Below, piece by piece: positions 21,411 through 32,582 of a stretch of 64,000 nucleotides of DNA. The stretch is from Begonia masoniana. Its lineage: Eukaryota; Streptophyta; Magnoliopsida; Cucurbitales; Begoniaceae. A program made the translations under genes and the position numbers. Within the stretch, counting starts at the first letter, position 1. Every line of letters starts with the position of its first letter. The stretch lies in assembly GCA_022432975.1 (NCBI GenBank), contig CM039511.1, positions 26,341,153-26,405,152 on the forward strand, read 5' to 3'. Under the pieces are notes generated by a model. That model did no database searches. It was not told the origin of the DNA and was given only the letters and a program-made list of their open reading frames with translations.

Positions 21411-23540
21411 TGATATGTCTCAGAGGGTCATTACTCGATCCCAAATAAAGGTGATATGCCCACGACCTCGATTCATCGAGCACAAGTCGAGGTATGTAAT
21501 TATTTTATCTATTTTATCTAACTAATGGACTTGTGGAATTTTGTAGGTAAATTGCCTCAAGGCTTGAAGTGAATCAAAGATGAATGAATTTGTTTTCCTT
21601 AAATTCAAATTATGTAAACAAGCCTTGTATTTAATTTGTGTAATTTAGGATACTTTAATTTTGTTTAAAACTCATTAATTGGCAAACTTTAGCCTTTTAG
21701 AATTTGTATTTTCGTAATAGTCTTCAAAGGAAAGTGAACCGAGGCCAAGAGAATGCTGAACCAAGGCTGAACCGGTTGAACTAAGGAGAACAAAGCTTGA
21801 ACCGGATTGAACCAAGGAGAACAAAGCCTGAACCGGCCAAACCAAAGGCTGAACCAAGCAGGCTCAAAGGAAATGAACCGGCCCTGTCCAGCGAACCGCC
21901 CGAGTAGCATTCTTCTTCGCTGCCAACGGCTATTTTTCTAGCCGTTGCCGACGCCTTTTCTGTCCAAGCTTCTCCGCCTTCTCCGTTCTTCTCTGTGTAT
22001 TTAAGCATTCCTGTAGCTCTGTAAAACGTTAGCTATTGATTTGAATTTTTGGAAACGAAAGAGAGAGTTTTTCTTTTGTTGAGAGAAACCTGAGAGGTTC
22101 TCTGATGCGTAGCCGGTGCTCAACGCCTGAGGCTTCACCAAATTGCTTCCCGAGTTTTGGATGATTAAAGTAGCTCTTATTCCTCTCCCTCTCATCGCCA
22201 TTCTTGAGTTGGCAGTGAGGCGAAGCTGGATGAAATCCTGTTCCTAGCGCTGTGAAACCGTCTCTGGCAAGGACGAGTTTCTGACCTGAAGCTCTGTAAC
22301 TTCTGGGCCAGCCACGGGTTCCCTCTTCGTTCACCGTCGACTGCTTCTGAGGGAGAAGCAATGAATGACAAGGCCATTTTCCCTTGTGCTAGAGCTCTTC
22401 TTCAAGGAGCAGAGTTTCTGTCTTCGGCGACAACCTTCGCCCGAAGACCCGGTAAGGGCCCTTTCCAATCTCCGGCGTTCTTGTAGGTAATTCTTGGTCC
22501 TTTCTAGCCAAGAGTCCTGCACACCCACCTCCTCTATTTGTGTGTTTCTTTTCGACAATTTTCACTCTGTTCACCTCTGTTTAGCATCAGTTATTGGGTG
22601 TCTTTGAGCACCTATGTTTTCATTGTCTTTCGCATGCGTTTTCTAACCCCATTTGCAGGCCAGTAGTCTATCAAGGCTCAAGCTTTATCTAACCTATTTA
22701 CCAACAAGTTTAATTTTTTTTGCAGGTGATGATAATTTCGATGATATTATTGAAGACTTGGATTTGGGACTTAGTACAAAAGACATGGAGCAACCATTAA
22801 ATGTGCTCACATGGGAATCGAGGTTGGAAGATCAAGAAGAGGGAATTTGTCTTCCCTAAAACACTTTGTAAACTAAACACTTTAGTTTTATGTTTTCTTT
22901 GTATTATGTTGGCAAACATTGGCTTTTTATGTAACCTTGTTAATTGTATACATCATTAGGGATTAGGATTAGATGTATGGTAGGTTAGAAGATGGTTTGA
23001 AGATGGTTCAAAACACAATTGCATGGCTTGCATGCAAGGACCACGCGGTTCAAAGAAAACAACCCCATTTGGGTGCCAAATTAGAGTTGGGACCATTACC
23101 CCTATTGGCTGATCATTTGCTACCTTTTGAGGGAGATATGTTGGAGTTTCCTTTCTTGAAGAAAACCTTGGATAGATGACATGACAACCCTTAGCCATTG
23201 GATCAAATTGCACACATTCATCTTGGCCATCCAAGTGAAGTTGAAGACAAAGTGTCCAAGGTTCGGCCGAGCCCCTCCAACGACTCTTTTGGAGCCTCAT
23301 TTCCAACCAAACCCTCCAACCATCCTTAGGTATAGATAAGCATGGTATTGGTGTTTGTAAAAGGTTGTTGTTGAATGAAATAGAGGGTGTTTTCTTAAGA
23401 GAAACCAAGGCGGTTTAAAAACCGAAGGTAAGCCTCGGTGTGTACGCACCCAAGAGGAGTGCGCCTCCATTACCTCCAAGTTCAAGGTTGCTTGAAGGTT
23501 CTTATTTCCATCATTCTCTCCATTCTTTTAAGAGTTGGCA
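21411..23540 (+). mobile_element. E-type LTR E3, interrupted by solo LTR E1 and truncated by element G
   Basis: The first 41 bp (TGATATGTCTCAGAGGGTCA...) match the start layout of the E LTRs at 57031 and 60481. After solo LTR E1 the sequence resumes at 22674 and contains the E-type landmarks GGGAATTTGTCTTCCCT (22841) and GCGCCTCCATTACCTCCAAG (about 23460), the latter matching the E 3' LTR at 61135. G begins at 23541, so the 3' end and any internal region lie outside the window. An ORF 22653-22859 overlaps it but has no recognisable domain. Confidence 0.75.
21452..22673 (+). mobile_element. Solo LTR E1 inside E3
   Basis: It begins TGATATGCCCACGACC and ends GTAGTCTATCA (about 1222 bp). The end CGTTTTCTAACCCCATTTGC and the GAGAGAG leader region closely match the 5' LTR of element E at 57031-58086. 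Flanks read AAAGG on the left and AGGCT on the right, consistent with AAAGG if two A residues were lost. No PBS follows. Minus-strand ORFs of 60-110 codons here have no known domain and are treated as chance. Confidence 0.8.
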
Positions 23541-23932
23541 TGTAATACACGGTTTTTACGCGATATTAATATTATAATATATGATGGCATTTTTGTAAAT
23601 ATGTAAAATCAACTCTGTTTTGCAAACGGAGAGCCTTATTACAATCCTAACGATTAATAAGAATTTTAAGAAATTTACGAGAATTTTCGGAGTAATAACG
23701 CTATATTTCGAGTAATTGCGTTTCTCATAATATAAAGGACGTTTTAGTAAAAATAGTAAACGAGGTCCGATTTGAGAATGGAAAGTTTTAATAAATCCTG
23801 AATAATAAGTTGGACTTATTGGTGAAATAAGGAGATTTGGTGAAACCGAATAACTAGTTAATTAACGAAACAAAGAACGAAACAAATAGAAAATCAAAGG
23901 AAGGGCAAAACAGTAATTTGCCAAGTCAATGT

Positions 23933-23940
23933 TATAAAAA
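23933..23940 (+). promoter_or_regulatory. TATA box of the G 5' LTR
   Basis: TATAAAAA, about 390 bp into the LTR and about 155 bp before the first donor-like site. This places most of the 2.6-kb LTR downstream of the start of transcription. Confidence 0.6.
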
Positions 23941-24476
23941 ATAACAAATCACTTCTTCCTTCACCATTTTCATGCCAGAGAGCTTCTCCTCCTGCGATTT
24001 CCTCTCTGCCAGTCGACGATCTCCTCCGTTCCGACCTCCGTTTCTTCTCCGATCGACTCGTTTCCACCGTGTTTTCTTTTCCTCTCGCAACCCTAGGTAC
24101 GAATCTATGATTTCGGAACGTTAGTTTTCAGTTTTCACGGAGTTAGAATGTTAGGGTTTCGTTAGAGTTTATGTTAAAAACGCGATTTAGGGTTTGAAAT
24201 TGATAAGTTTATCGTAATTAAGGATATAGTGAATGTATTGGACGTTATTGGATGAATTTAATTGATTTAGGACAAATCTTAAAATGTGTGAATTTTCGAG
24301 TTTTAGGGAAAAACTCGTTAATTGTTGTTTCGAGGTATCAATCGTAAATTGTTCGTCGATATGCCTCGATTAGTTTAGTTAGAACTTTTAGGAATTTCCA
24401 TAGTTAAGGTTTCGTTAAATTTGGACGTTTAGTAACTAAAACTTGTTTTAACATCGACCATTGTGTTTTACCTCAG

Positions 24477-24521
24477 ACAAACAACGCTCGTGGACGGAGC
24501 TCGAGGTTCAGTGCGCACAAG
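24477..24521 (+). other. Predicted 45-nt LTR short exon, element G
   Basis: Bounded by the acceptor TTTACCTCAG and the donor AAG followed by GTAAGT. The exon itself begins ACAAACAACGCTCGTGGACG. H, I, J and L have an exon of exactly 45 nt in the same place although its sequence differs. Spliced use is inferred. Confidence 0.55.
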
Positions 24522-25610
24522 GTAAGTTCTCGTGACTTACTCTGGCTGATTGGCCTACACCGTACTTCGATGTCGCGTCGAGGATCTTAGTGTATTGTCT
24601 GTTTAAATTGTATTGGTTGGGTAGTTAGGTTAGTTGCTTTGTAGGTTATGTTTTATTCGTCTTGATAGTATGCATGATAGTTGTTTATTTTATGCCTATA
24701 ACTGTTCATGCATCACGTATTTTGACTAAGCATGAAAATGAATTTCCGCACGATGTTTTCAGAAAACTGATGTGGCCCGAAAGGGGGCTATCGATCAATT
24801 GTGTGGACCGATTAAGGGTCTGACCAATACCACATCTCATGTAATGTAATAAAATACGTAATCTGTTATCTGGTCACGCGAGGTGGAGCTCAGGCACGGC
24901 TGTACGTGTTGTAAGTGTGTACCCCCCTCCTCTAGCTGGAAAGAGTAGTTCGATCGCTGGATGGGCTCTCTCCAGTTAGGGGGACCAGATGTCGGTGATA
25001 TTCTGTCTGCCATGATCTGTACGTTATGCATGATTTCTGAACTCCATATGCACTGCACGCATCTGTATTTACATAGAATTTACTGAGCCTTTAGCTCATA
25101 GTGTGTCTGTATGGTGTAGGTGACGTTGTAGGTGACATTGAGCCAGGTGAGAATGGCGTTCCTCCTCCTGATGTATGATGCAGTTGATGGAGAATGGTCT
25201 GTGGGAGTGTGCTGAGCAGTCAGTGCGTTATGACCCGTGGGGATGTGTGTAAGTATTTTGGGGGATTTGATGGTAATATAAAATGTAAAGTTGGAACATA
25301 ATAGGATGTTTGGATCTGGTTAAATGTTAGGTTCATGTTTTGATGTTGTAAAACGTTTTGAAAACCTGTTTTTATAAGCTGCTTAGAAATTTTAAACAGG
25401 AGGAATTGCATAGTTTTAAACATATCAACGCAGTTTGTTTTATGAAACTAGGCTATGTTTTAAACGTGTTTTGAGTCGTTATTTTTGAGTGAGTTTATGT
25501 TGATGATTATTGAAAGGTTTAGTGTTTATGTATATATGGAAAGAGAATTGAGTATGCAGGGGAAAGGAGGAAAAAGAAAGAAAAGAAGAGAAGAGGGAAA
25601 AGGGAGCGCA

Positions 25611-25692
25611 GGTCCTCTGGAAATCCAGAGGACCTGGCGATCGATCGCCAGGTAGGGGCGATCGATCGCCAGGCAGGGACGATCGATCGCCC
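25611..25692. repeat. Palindrome cluster in the G 5' LTR
   Basis: A hairpin with arms GGTCCTCTGGA (25611-25621) and TCCAGAGGACC (25624-25634) is followed by the perfect 20-nt palindrome CCTGGCGATCGATCGCCAGG (25633-25652), GGCGATCGATCGCC (25657-25670), and a further GCGATCG-rich run to about 25860. The ORFs through this region are by-products. Confidence 0.92.
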
Positions 25693-26118
25693 CTCCCTCT
25701 GTCGCGCGATTGCCAAGAGTGGCGATCGCTGGGCAGGCAAGCGATTGCCGAAAGGCGATCGTTCGCTGGACACGATCGTCGAAGGGCGATCGTTCTCCAT
25801 GCAACAATCACCCATGGGCGATTGATCGCCTGTTTTGGGCGATCGATCGCCCCTGCAAAAAGGGACACCTGTTCCCTTTTTGCCCCTTGTTTCGTTGGCC
25901 GATTGTGTTTTATTAAGTTTTATTGTTTTAAATAAATGTTTTAATTGTGATTTCTTTAATTGTTTTACAATTTTATTAAATGGTTTTTAAAATAGATTCG
26001 AACGTATTACAATTTGGTTTCCGATTGTTATTTCCGCTCGAACACTAGGTTTAAAGTTTCAAGTATAAAAAAAATATGTACGGGAAATTGGGTACAGTAC
26101 TAGGGTTGCTACAAGTTA

Positions 26119-26134
26119 TGGTATCAGAGCCCCC
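26119..26134 (+). other. Primer-binding site of element G
   Basis: TGGTATCAGAGCCCCC, 5 nt after the LTR end at 26113; complementary to initiator tRNA-Met. Confidence 0.95.
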
Positions 26135-26201
26135 AGGTTTTAAAATCGGTTTTGTAGACTGCTCGACTGCACAGCCACTACGCGGACATCCTTCCTCAAC
26201 T

Positions 26202-26267
26202 GTAAGTACATTTACTGCTTTGTCTGATTCAGATTTCTTAGAATTATTTGCTTTAATTTTTTTTTAG
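26202..26267 (+). other. Intron-like segment between PBS and gag (66 nt), element G
   Basis: The donor CAACT followed by GTAAGT and an acceptor of nine T residues then AG, 12 nt before the gag ATG at 26280. Homologous segments occur in A (60 nt), C (68), H (63) and J (66). Confidence 0.65.
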
Positions 26268-26279
26268 GAGTTATAAAAT

Positions 26280-28727
26280 ATGGTTCGAGGAAAAGATCCT
26301 CGTGATGACGCACTAGATTGACTTACGGAGTTGCTAGACCGTCAATCTCAGCACATGGACCGTCAAGCACAACAAATTGAGAATTTAGTAAATTGAGAGA
26401 ACCAAAGGGCCCAGGATTTGGTGGTTCCTAATAACCAGGGCATGCAGAAGTTCCATGGCCTACGGCCTCCAGTATTCGATGGCCGATCATCGGATCCAAA
26501 TATTGCGGAGGAATGGATCCGGGTGATGGAGGATATGCTGGATTATGCAGAGGTAGGGAACAGGAATAAGGTGGCTTATGTTACCTTCCACCTGGCGTTA
26601 GACGCTCGTTTCTGGTAGGATTCGATCAAGACGATGACGGACGTATCAGTTATGACTTGGGAGCGGTTTAAGACCGTATTCTTTAACAAGTATTTTAGCC
26701 GCACAGTGAGGGTGGCAAAGAGGAATGAGTTCACACAGCTAAAGCAGACAGGTTCGGTTGCTAAGTACATATGGAAGTTCGAGGCTTTATCACGATTAGC
26801 CCCGCGTCTTGTCAGCGATAACGAGGAGAAGGTGCACCAGTTTATGGAGGGACTTAATCTGGAGATTTGGATGCACGTTATTGTCTCAGGTATTATCGAC
26901 GTGCCCTATTCTGACATCACAGCTAGAGCTCTGGATATTGAGGCTGCCAGAGCTACTTGTGTTAGACCGATGGAGCTAGCTAAGGGCTTCTTCCGTGAGA
27001 TCCGACATCAGTCGCAGAACCGAGGTTGGCAGCCTAGAGCACAGCCCCAGCAGCAGCAGAGGGGTGTTAAAAGACCTCTTGAGGGAGGTAACGATCGGGG
27101 TAAGGGGAAACAAGTACAGGGGTCTTCTCAGATGCCATGGTGCCCCAGGTGCCAGAAGGAGCATAGTGGTGAGTGCCGCGTTGGCACTAATCAGTGTTTT
27201 AGATGTGGGGAGATTGGCCATTACGTCAAGGATTGCCCGAAGCCCGGCCGAGATCTGTCAGGCGGTGATCAGAGGAGAGTTATGCCGAGGATCTTCATAT
27301 TTATAGAGCCTGGCGATGTCGACGACGAGGCTCAGCCCTCTGTGATAGCAGGTACTATTCTGATTATGGGCACCTTTGTTTTTACTTTGATGGATACGGG
27401 AGCTACACACTCCTTCATATCGACTGCATGCATGACTAGATTGGGATTAGAGTCTGAGTTAGCTGGGGTCGAGTATAGAGTAATGCTGCCTTCAGGAGAG
27501 CTTATGCAGTCAGAACGTATTCTCCAGGGCAATGTCATTTTAGTGGGGGATATTACCCTTTATGCTCGTTTGATAGTTATGAGCATAGAGCGGTATGATC
27601 TTATCTTAGGGATGGACTGGCTTGCACAGCACTTCGCCACCATCGATTGTCGATCTGGGATTGTGACATTTCGACCCCCAGGTAAAGCCGAGTTTTCTTA
27701 TCAGGCGATGAGCAGATTGAGCGGATCGCCTATTTCTTATTCCATGAAGGTCAACGAGCAGTTTAAAGGTGCGTGCTCTATTTATTTGGCCTTAGTATTT
27801 GATGTTCAGTTACTCAGCGTAGTAAAGCCGAGTGACATTCCTATAGTCAGAGAGTTCTCTGAGATATTCCTCGATGATCTTCCCGGGTTACCACCAGATC
27901 GGGAGATTGAGTTTACTATTGATGTCTATCCAAATACCGCGCCAAGGTTTAAGAACCCGTATCGGTTGGCACCATCCGAGTTGACAGAGCTGAAGACTCA
28001 GCTTGACGAGTTGTTAGAGAAGGGTTTTATTCGACCCAGCGTTTCACCCTGGGGTGCGCCCATTCTGTTTGTAAAGAAGAAAGACGGGACCCTCAGGATG
28101 TGCATCGATTACAGAGAGTTGAACAAATTGACGGTGAAGAATAAATATCCGTTGCCCCGGATTGATGACCTATTTGATCAGCTATAAGGTGCCCGAGTGT
28201 TTTCCAGAATTGACCTACGCTCGGGTTATTATCAGCTGAAGGTCCGGAGGGATGATATTTAGAAAATGGCATTCCGGACGAGGTATGGGCATTATGAGTT
28301 CCTTGTCATGTCTTTTGGACTTACTAATGCCCCTGCAGCGTTTATGGATTTGATGAACCATGTCTTCAAGGAGTATCTGGACAAGTTCGTGGTGGTTTTC
28401 ATCGACGATATCTTGATCTATTCTAAGACGAAAGAAGAACACGAGGAACATCTGTGGATTGTTTTGCAGATTCTGAGTCAACGCCAGCTATATCCAAAGT
28501 TCTCTAAATGCGAGTTTTAGCTGGATAGGATCAGTTTTCTTGGCCATATCATATCGCAGGAAGGAGTTTCTGTAGATCCGAGCAAGATTCAGTTGATCAG
28601 AGATTGGCCACAGCCAAAGAACGTGCGTGAGGTGCGTGGATTTCTCAGATTAGCTGGTTATTATCGAAAGTTTATAGAGGGATTTTCGAAGATTGCAGTT
28701 CCTTTTTCACGTTTGACTCGGAAAAAT
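26280..28727 (+). pseudogene. gag-pol: gag-pol of G, N-terminal part (gag, protease, RT)
   Basis: A single frame of 816 codons from ATG 26280 to the H insertion. Domains: gag capsid about residues 45-260; Cys pair near 288 and the CCHC knuckle [14 protein letters not shown] at 306-319; aspartic protease DTGATHSF at 372; RT with [11 protein letters not shown] near 622 and the catalytic FIDD at 707-710. Six in-frame stops lie at 26319, 26394, 26616, 28185, 28260 and 28518. No frameshift occurs. Every stop is explained by C-to-T or G-to-A change of CGA, CAG/CAA or TGG when compared with H or J, a methyl-cytosine deamination pattern. Confidence 0.95.
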
Positions 28728-28992
28728 TGTAACGACCCTAAGTCCGTACCCATTTACCCGTACAAATTTTTCATTTTATACTTTTTACTTTTCTATTCTT
28801 TAAATTAAACTTACTGTGTAATCTAAACTGAGGTTGAAATCGGAACTGAAAACGGAATTGAAATCGAACCTTGAAATCATTTAAAATATAAACTAAAACA
28901 ATTTAAATAAAACTTAAAAACATTTAATAAAAACGTTTAAAAACCACGCAGAAGAAAGGAGGGCAAAACTGTCCAGGCCCCCGAAATTAGAG

Positions 28993-29190
28993 GCAGCGAC
29001 CAGTGCAGCGACTGGTCGCTGCATCGCTGCGCCGAGGCAGCGATCGATCTCTGCGCTGCAGCAGAGATCGATCGCTGCATTGCTTCACAGCATCAGCGAT
29101 CGATCTCTGCTGCAGAGCAGAGATCGATCGCTGCAGCTTTGTAAGCAAGCAGCGATCGATCTCTGCTCTGCAGCAGAGATCGATCGCTGC
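28993..29190. repeat. Hairpin array in the 3' LTR of H (four hairpins)
   Basis: 28993-29022 has 12-bp arms (GCAGCGACCAGT). 29037-29078 has 18-bp arms (GCAGCGATCGATCTCTGC, 6-nt loop). 29095-29132 has 17-bp arms with a GCAG loop. 29149-29190 has 19-bp arms with a CTGC loop. Two more hairpins of the TCTGGA type follow at 29280-29308 (11-bp arms) and 29368-29392 (12-bp arms, 1-nt spacer). Confidence 0.95.
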
Positions 29191-31148
29191 ACACAATGCA
29201 GCGATCCCCTCCTTCAAACTCCCCAACGCTTCACCGACAATTCTCCTCAACACTTCATGCTTCACAAACACATCAATTAGCTCTCTGGAAGTCTGAATTC
29301 CAGAGAGCAAAATTCTATTACTTCACGCCTATAATCACAACAATGTTTCAAAATTTCAAACTTTCATCTCTCTGGAATCCGATTCCAGAGAGCAACCCTT
29401 TTACAATTCTCTTCCGCTTGCAGCGGACTTTACGAAGTCCAACTGCATGGATAGCTCTAAAAACCGAGCTATCCGTAACAACCTACAAACAACATTTCAT
29501 AACGTTTTCATTTAACTTAAACATTTAAACCAAAACATTTCATAACGTTTATCAAAACTGTTTATACCAAAGCGTTTTACATACAATTACCAAAACGTTA
29601 TCTAACCCCTATCCAGATCCAAGCACCCTAATATGTTCTATACAGTTTATCATCAATCCAAAATGTCTCAAAAACCCCCAAAACCTTTACGTACATCCCC
29701 CACGGGTCAAAACGCGCCTCGACTGCTCAGCGCACTCCCACGGCCATCATCCATCAGCTGCTCCTACGTCAGGAGGAGGAATATCATCCTCACCTGGGTC
29801 AACGTAACCTATAACGTCACCTACACCATACAGACACATATGAGATATTGAAATCTCAGTAAGCTACGTAAATGCAGATGCATGCGTGCGTATGCCATTC
29901 ATAAAACGTGCAGATTACAGATTCATATTCAGATACATTTTCATTCTTTTCATTACGTCACAGACAGATTGTTACCGAGATATCAGCCCTCTAAATGGAA
30001 AGGATACATCCCGCGGTTGGACTACCACTTTCGATTTAGAGGAGGGGGTACATGCTCACAAACCCTACAGCCATGCCTGAGCCCCACCTCGCGTAACAAG
30101 ATACAGATACAGATACAGATTACGTACATTAATTACAGAGGTTCATTTCTTTCCTTAAAACACGTGCGGAAATCCATTTTCTATGACATTTGAAATACGT
30201 GATGCATGAACAGTTAATCAGCGGAAAGTAAACAAACAGCATACATATCAACAAGACAATACAACATAACCTATAAACAACCAACCTAACTACCCAACCT
30301 AAACAACGTAAAACAAGGAACCTGTAATACCCAGTTGTACGGATTCGTATATTTTATTATTATTTTAATATACATGGTATTTTTTTGTAAATATGTCAAA
30401 TCAGGTCCGATTTACGAAAAGAAAGCGTCATTACGATCCTAACGACTAATTGGAATTTTAAGGAAAGTTTGGGAATTTTCGGAATAGTAACGCTATATTC
30501 CGAGTAATTACCACTATCGTAAAGTAAATGACGTTTTAATAAAAATAGTAAACGAGGTCCAAATTGCGAACAGACAGTCTTAATAAATCTCAAATAACGA
30601 GTTGAACTTATTGGTGAAATAAGGAGATTTCGAGAATCCGAACGGTTAGACGATTAACGAAACGAATGACGAATTAGTTATAGAAATCAAGGAAGGGCAA
30701 AACGGTCTTTTGCAAAGTAAAATTTTAATAAAAACCTAATTCTCTTCTTTCCTCTCCACTTTTCACGCCAGAACACATTTTTCCTTTCTCCCTCTCGCGA
30801 CTCCTCTCTGCCAGCCGACGCCGAACTCCATTCCGATCCGATTTTCCTTCCGTTCGTCTCGTTTTCTTCACGCGTTCTCCTCCAATCGACGTTCTCGGTA
30901 AGTCTCTATAGTTTTAGAACATTGAAATCCGAGTTCCGTAAAGTTTTAAACGTTTAGGTTCGTTTAGGTTTTCGATTAAAAACGAGATCTAGGGCTCGTA
31001 ATCGATAGGTTGTCAATGATTAAGTAAATATTGAACGTATTGGACGTATTTGGACGAATCAAATCGATTTAGGAAAAATGTTAGAATTTACGAAATTTCG
31101 AGATTTTTGAATAAACTCGTTTAACGTAAATCCTTGTAAATTGCTTAG

Positions 31149-31193
31149 GTAAACAGTGCTCGTGGACGGAGTTTAAGCTGCTTTGGACGCAAG
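31149..31193 (+). other. Predicted 45-nt LTR short exon, LTR I
   Basis: Flanked by TTGCTTAG and by AAG followed by GTAAGT. It contains GTGCTCGTGGACGGAG, partly shared with G and J. Confidence 0.5.
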
Positions 31194-31465
31194 GTAAGTT
31201 CTCGTGAGTTTCTTTGGCCAAATCGGCCTACACCGTACATCGTGTCATCTCGAGGCGTTTTGGAGATGCCTTTAGTTAGTTTTGCTCGGTTTGGGTAGCT
31301 AGGTCTTAGGAGTTTATAATTTACGTTTTTTTTAAAGTCCCGATGGTCTATGTGTTGCTTGTTTATTGTATGATATTGAACTGTTCACGCATCACTTGGT
31401 TTTAAAGAAAAGCATGAACACGAATTTCCGCACAGAGTTTTAAAGATAACGTAAAGCATAGCATC

Positions 31466-31748
31466 GACCGAAAGGCTTACAGTGCACGGCCGAAAGGCTT
31501 ACAGTTCACGGCCGAAAGGCTTACAGTACACCGACCGAAAGGCTTACAGTGCACGGCCGAAAGGCTTACAGTTCACGGCCGAAAGGCTTACAGTTCACGG
31601 CCGAAAGGCTTACAGTACACCGGCCGAAAGGCTTACAGTGCACGGCCGAAAGGCTTACAGTTCACGGCCGAAAGGCTTACAGTTCACGGCCGAAAGGCTT
31701 ACAGTACACCGGCCGAAAGGCTTACAGGCCGAAAGGCATACAGTTACA
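31466..31748 (+). repeat. 22-bp tandem array in LTR I (about 13 copies)
   Basis: Units of GGCCGAAAGGCTTACAG plus a variable 5-6 bp tail (TTCAC, TGCAC, TACACC). The array is inside the predicted intron 2. The long ORFs over it (31482-31841, 31549-31791) are caused by the repeat. Confidence 0.95.
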
Positions 31749-32436
31749 GGTCACGCGAGGTGGGGCTCAGGCACGACTGTACGGATTGTAAGCGTATACC
31801 CCCCTCCTCTAGCTGGAAAGAGTAGTCCGCCCGCTGGATGAGCTCTCTCTGGTTAGAGGGTATAGGATCTCGGTGACACCTATAGAGCATTGCATAGAAA
31901 GATAAAAATAAAGCATGATTTATCGAACTCATAGCACAGCATGCATCGCATTTACTAGGGCTTACTGAGATTTATCTCATAGTGTGTTTATGTATGGTGT
32001 AGGTGACATAGACAACGAGATACCAGGTGAGGACGACGTTCCTCCACCTGGGGCATAGCTCAGTTGACGGATGATGGCTGCGGTGGTGTGCTGGCGCAGT
32101 TGGGGCTTAACCGACCCGTGGGACGTATGTATAGGTTTGAGAGTCTTTTTGGGGTATTTTGGGTTTGTGAATTGTATAGATATCTAAGGATGTTTAATTT
32201 GTTTTGAAATTCTGGAACTGTTTGGTGTATAGCGTCTCAAATGATTTAGTAACTGTATTTGAACTGTTTTAGGTTTGGTACGGATATGCTCGAGTTTTAG
32301 AGCTATCCACGCCGTTCGTTTTTAGAAAGTTTTATCGCAATTAGAGTATCGTGTTATTGTATGTCTGAATTGCGTAATTAGTAGTCCATGAATAGATATG
32401 GAAGTTGATTTTTAGAGTGTTATTTGATGAAGTGTT

Positions 32437-32523
32437 GCTCTCTGGAATCGGATTCCAGAGAGCATATGGGATGAAAAATAAAATGGCTGTTTTGCTCTCT
32501 GGAAGTTCAGATTCCAGAGAGCA
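32437..32523. repeat. Two TCTGGA-type hairpins in LTR I
   Basis: 32437-32463 has 13-bp arms GCTCTCTGGAATC with a single-base spacer. 32494-32522 has 11-bp arms GCTCTCTGGAA with a 7-nt loop. Both arms differ between LTR families (GGTCCTCTGGA in G, CACTCCCTGGA in J) but stay complementary. Confidence 0.93.
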
Positions 32524-32582
32524 CTTAGTGAGAAAAACAGAACAGAGGAGAAAGGAAGTGAAGGATCGCTGCATAGCGTGTT

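Larger units (their letters stand above)
23541..26113 (+). mobile_element. 5' LTR of element G
   Basis: 2573 bp from TGTAATACACGG to GGGTTGCTACA. Layout: TATAAAAA at 23933; donor CCCTAG followed by GTACGA at 24097; acceptor TTTACCTCAG ending 24476; 45-nt exon 24477-24521; donor AAG followed by GTAAGT at 24522; acceptor TATGGTGTAG ending 25119; motif ATCAACGCAGTTTGTTTT at 25424-25441; palindromes 25611-25692. The matching part of the 3' LTR lacks 32 bp that follow GCAAACGGA (about 23632). Confidence 0.93.

Noticed and set aside
22029..22558. Several overlapping minus-strand ORFs of 61-110 aa
   Set aside because: They lie in solo LTR E1, in three frames, without known motifs.
22653..22859. 68-aa ORF with an upstream TTTTTGCAG acceptor as a host gene exon
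   Set aside because: The acceptor and the following GGGAATTTGTCTTCCCT match the start of E-type LTRs, so it is LTR sequence.
25620..25870. Dense GATC sites as possible methylation or origin signals as in bacteria
   Set aside because: The context is a plant retrotransposon. The GATC content follows from the palindromes, which are better treated as hairpins.
31482..31841. 119-aa ORF of repeated KAYSSRPKGLQ-type units
   Set aside because: Produced by the 22-bp array read in frame. No start context, and the array sits in a predicted LTR intron.
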